DNA of 64,000 nt from an uncultured Clostridia bacterium. GTDB lineage: Bacteria; Bacillota; Clostridia; Oscillospirales; Ruminococcaceae. This document shows, piece by piece, positions 61,130 to 64,000 of this stretch; position 1 is the stretch's first letter; each line of letters starts with the position of its first letter. The position numbers and the translations under genes are program-made. Location: contig CANQXS010000003.1 of assembly GCA_947627875.1 (NCBI GenBank), forward strand, positions 82,227 to 146,226, given 5' to 3'. The notes beneath the pieces are model-generated. The model was not told the origin of the DNA. It worked only from the letters and a program-made list of their open reading frames with translations, and ran no database searches.

Positions 61130-62548
61130 ATGGTATTTTCGTCGGTGGAATTTCTGTATTTTTATCTTCCCGCCGTTATCGCGCTCTATTGCGTATGCCC
61201 GAGAAGGTTCAGAAACGCCCTGCTCTTCGCGACGGGGCTTGTGTTCTATGCCTTCGGCGAGCCGATATATGTATTTGTGCTGCTCCTTTCCTGCCTGATA
61301 GACTACTTCGCGGGCATAATAATGGCGAAATACTCCGAACGCCCGAAAATCAGAAAGGTTTGCCTGATAATTTCGCTCGCCCTCAATCTCGGGCTTCTCG
61401 GAGTATTCAAATACACCCCCTTTATAATAAGGAATATAAACGCCGTTTTCGGGACGTCGTTTTCCACGGCGCTCCCGCTGCCGATAGGGATATCCTTCTT
61501 TACGTTTCAGAGCATGTCCTACGCCATTGACCTCTACCGCGGAGAGATCGGAGTTCAGCGCAGCTTTATCGACTTCTCAGCCTATGTTACGATGTTCCCC
61601 CAGATAGTCGCGGGACCTATAGTGAGATATAAAGACGTAGAATCCGAGCTTGCCGACAGGCGGGTTACGGTAATAGGCTTCTCCGACGGCGTGAGCAGGT
61701 TCGTCAGGGGGCTTGCGAAAAAGGTACTTCTTGCAAATAACATCGGAGCGCTCTGGGAAGAGGTCAAGGCCGCCGACTATTCCGCGCTTCCGGCCCTTAC
61801 CGCCTGGCTTGGGATCGTCGCTTTCACGCTTCAGATATACTTCGACTTCTCGGGCTATTCCGATATGGCGATAGGTCTCGGAAAGATGCTCGGCTTCAGC
61901 TTCCCCGAAAACTTCGACCACCCCTACGTTTCAAAGAGCGTCCGCGAATTCTGGCGGAGATGGCATATAACCCTCGGGCAGTGGTTCAAAAACTATGTGT
62001 ATATCCCCCTCTGCGGCAGCAGGGAGGGAATTGCTAAGACAGTCCGCAACCTCGCTGTCGTCTGGCTCCTGACCGGTCTTTGGCACGGCGCAAGCTGGAA
62101 TTTCGTCCTATGGGGAGTATGGTTCGGCGCCCTTATCATCGCCGAAAGGCTGTTTTTGGGGAAGCTCCTCGAAAAGCTGCCGGGATTTTTCGGCTGGCTT
62201 TATACGATGCTCGCGGTCGTACTCGGCTGGGTCCTGTTCGACACCGAGAGCATCGCCTCGGCGTTCGGCTTTATCGGGGCGATGTTCGGCGCGGGAGGCT
62301 CCTTCAGCGACGTTCATTCCTTCTGGCTCCTCTGCGAATATTCCCCGATAATTTCGCTCTGCATATTCTTTGCCTCGCAGGCACCGGGGAACTTCCGCGC
62401 AAGGCTTGAGAGCCGCTTTGAAGGTCTCGGGCTCAGAGCCGACGTTTTCAGGCTCGCCGAACCGCTGATAACCCTTGTTTTCCTCGCGGCGTCGACCGCT
62501 TATCTCGTAAATCAGAGCTACAATCCGTTTCTTTACTTCAACTTTTAA
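61130..62548 (+). CDS. MBOAT family O-acyltransferase (AlgI/DltB-like)
   Basis: MVFSSVEFLYFYLPAVIALY; VREFWRRWHITLGQWFKNYVYIPLCGSREG; LWHGASWNFVLWG. Confidence 0.95.
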   Translation: MVFSSVEFLYFYLPAVIALYCVCPRRFRNALLFATGLVFYAFGEPIYVFVLLLSCLIDYFAGIIMAKYSERPKIRKVCLIISLALNLGLLGVFKYTPFIIRNINAVFGTSFSTALPLPIGISFFTFQSMSYAIDLYRGEIGVQRSFIDFSAYVTMFPQIVAGPIVRYKDVESELADRRVTVIGFSDGVSRFVRGLAKKVLLANNIGALWEEVKAADYSALPALTAWLGIVAFTLQIYFDFSGYSDMAIGLGKMLGFSFPENFDHPYVSKSVREFWRRWHITLGQWFKNYVYIPLCGSREGIAKTVRNLAVVWLLTGLWHGASWNFVLWGVWFGALIIAERLFLGKLLEKLPGFFGWLYTMLAVVLGWVLFDTESIASAFGFIGAMFGAGGSFSDVHSFWLLCEYSPIISLCIFFASQAPGNFRARLESRFEGLGLRADVFRLAEPLITLVFLAASTAYLVNQSYNPFLYFNF

Positions 62549-62565
62549 AGGAGGGCAGACCGCTT

Positions 62566-63702
62566 ATGAAGCTTAAAAAGCTGATATCAGCCGTAAACAT
62601 CGCGCTGTTCTTCGCGTTTACGGTCATTCTCGCTCTGGCTACGCTTATTCTGCCGAAGTCCGGCTTCTCAGAGCTCGAGAACCGCTATCTCGCCGAGAGC
62701 CCCAAGCTCAGCGCGCGGTCGTGGTTTTCTAAGGAATACCCGACGGACCTCGGCGAATATTTGCAGGAGCACTTTGCCCTCCGCACGAATTGGATATCGC
62801 TTCGTACCTCGCTCGAGCGCCTTTTGGGTCACGACGAGGTCAACGGGATATACTTTGCCGACGGCAGATTCTTCGAGGCTTCCGAGCCGATAGACTACTC
62901 CCGAATCGACCGCTCGGTCTCGGCGATAAATTCCTTTGCCGAAGGGCTCGGCGGCAGGCTCAGCGTTATGATAGTCCCGACCTCGTCTCAGATATATATC
63001 GACCGCCTGCCCGACTACTCGCCCGACCCCGGTCAGCGCAGAATGATAAACTATGTTTACTCTGCGCTTTCGGAGGATATCCGCACTGTAGACGTATACG
63101 ACCGCCTCTACCGTGCCCGCGAGGACTATATCTATTACCGCACCGACCACCATTGGACCACGGCGGGAGCCTATATCGCCTACTGCGAATTTGCGAGGGC
63201 GATAGGCTATGACCCCGTAGCGCTCGACCGCATCGACATCGAGCACGCGCGCCACGATTTTTTGGGCTCATATTATTCAAAGGTCATCTCTGACGAAGCC
63301 GAGCCCGACACCGTCGATATATATTCCTCCGACGGCGCCGAGGTCACTTCCGTAAAGATAACCGCCCCTGACGGCAGCGTTTCGGAGCGCGATTCGGTCT
63401 ACTTCCGCGAATATCTCGATAAGAAAGACAAATATCTTACTTTCCTCGGCGAAAACGTTCCGCTTGTCGAGATCGAGTCCGACGCCGGCGGCGGCTCTCT
63501 CCTTATTATAAAGGACTCATACGCCAACTGCTTCGCGCCTTTTCTTACCAAGCACTTCTCAAAAGTAACGCTCGTCGACCTCAGATATATGATGAGCCTC
63601 TCGGATTACGTCGACGTCTCGGAATATGACCGCATTCTGATACTTTACAACGCCTCAACCTTTGCCGAAGACGCTAATATCGCGAAGCTTTCGGCAAAAT
63701 AG
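62566..63702 (+). CDS. DHHW family (AlgJ/AlgX-like) protein
   Basis: YIYYRTDHHWTTAGAYIAYCEFA; signal anchor; downstream of MBOAT gene. Confidence 0.93.
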   Translation: MKLKKLISAVNIALFFAFTVILALATLILPKSGFSELENRYLAESPKLSARSWFSKEYPTDLGEYLQEHFALRTNWISLRTSLERLLGHDEVNGIYFADGRFFEASEPIDYSRIDRSVSAINSFAEGLGGRLSVMIVPTSSQIYIDRLPDYSPDPGQRRMINYVYSALSEDIRTVDVYDRLYRAREDYIYYRTDHHWTTAGAYIAYCEFARAIGYDPVALDRIDIEHARHDFLGSYYSKVISDEAEPDTVDIYSSDGAEVTSVKITAPDGSVSERDSVYFREYLDKKDKYLTFLGENVPLVEIESDAGGGSLLIIKDSYANCFAPFLTKHFSKVTLVDLRYMMSLSDYVDVSEYDRILILYNASTFAEDANIAKLSAK

Positions 63703-63783
63703 TGAAATTTCACAGACACCTTGCCGAAAAAATCGCGCAAAATGCGACTTTTTTATAAATTTGAATTTTTTTCGATTTTTCGC

Positions 63784-63812
63784 TTGACAACAGCTTTTGA
63801 ATATGGTATATT
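63784..63812 (+). promoter_or_regulatory. Promoter P1
   Basis: TTGACA (63784-63789), 17-nt spacer, TATATT (63807-63812). Confidence 0.75.
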
Positions 63813-63906
63813 AACGAAGCTGTCCCTTGGGGGATGAAAAGCGTAAGAGCTTTACAGCCGATGAGGGTATCTGAAAAAACTTTTGAAAAAAAGTTTAAAA
63901 AAGGTA

Positions 63907-63935
63907 TTGACAAGAGGCTTCGGATGTGATACAAT
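63907..63935 (+). promoter_or_regulatory. Promoter P2 with A-tract-rich upstream region, probably rRNA operon
   Basis: TTGACA (63907-63912), 17-nt spacer, TACAAT (63930-63935); downstream ttgaaaattgaacaatag resembles Firmicute 16S leader sequence. Confidence 0.7.
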
Positions 63936-64000
63936 AATCGAGCGCCTTTTGAGAAGGGGCAGACAGCAGCTTGAAAATTGAACAATAGAACGAAATACAA

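Noticed and set aside
63710-64000. 96-aa minus-strand ORF at the right edge
   Set aside because: Overlaps tandem consensus plus-strand promoters and AT-rich noncoding sequence.

Overview
This window looks like about 64 kb of chromosome from a moderately GC-rich, spore-forming Clostridia/Oscillospiraceae-type Firmicute. That lineage call is inferred from gene content (SpoIVB, GPR, YlxM-Ffh, T-boxes). Most of it is ordinary core genome. It contains a complete T-box-controlled trp operon (trpEGDCFBA), a T-box-controlled hisS-aspS operon, ylxM-ffh-rpsP-khpA-rimM-trmD, ftsEX-M23-S41 peptidase, mreBCD-PBP2-mgsA, prfC, gdhA, holA, comEC-like, rnmV-like and MBOAT/DHHW genes. Accessory or less ordinary items are: (i) an apparently complete 906-bp IS1-like insertion sequence with 22-bp imperfect IRs and an 8-bp target duplication; (ii) an SdpR/SdpI/YhfC-type operon with a perfect 29-bp operator palindrome; (iii) a small-membrane-protein/XRE operon with two operator copies 33 bp apart over the promoter; (iv) a block of back-to-back stable hairpins between holA and rnmV; (v) an internally truncated sigma-factor-like remnant; (vi) an orphan prepilin overlapping a radical SAM gene; (vii) a ComEC-like protein whose C-terminal domain lacks the usual metal-binding motif; (viii) tandem consensus promoters at the right edge, probably leading into an rRNA operon outside the window. 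I found no CRISPR array, tRNA gene or clear defence island. No strong case for a wholly new multi-gene system emerged. The best candidates for follow-up are items ii, iii, iv and vi.
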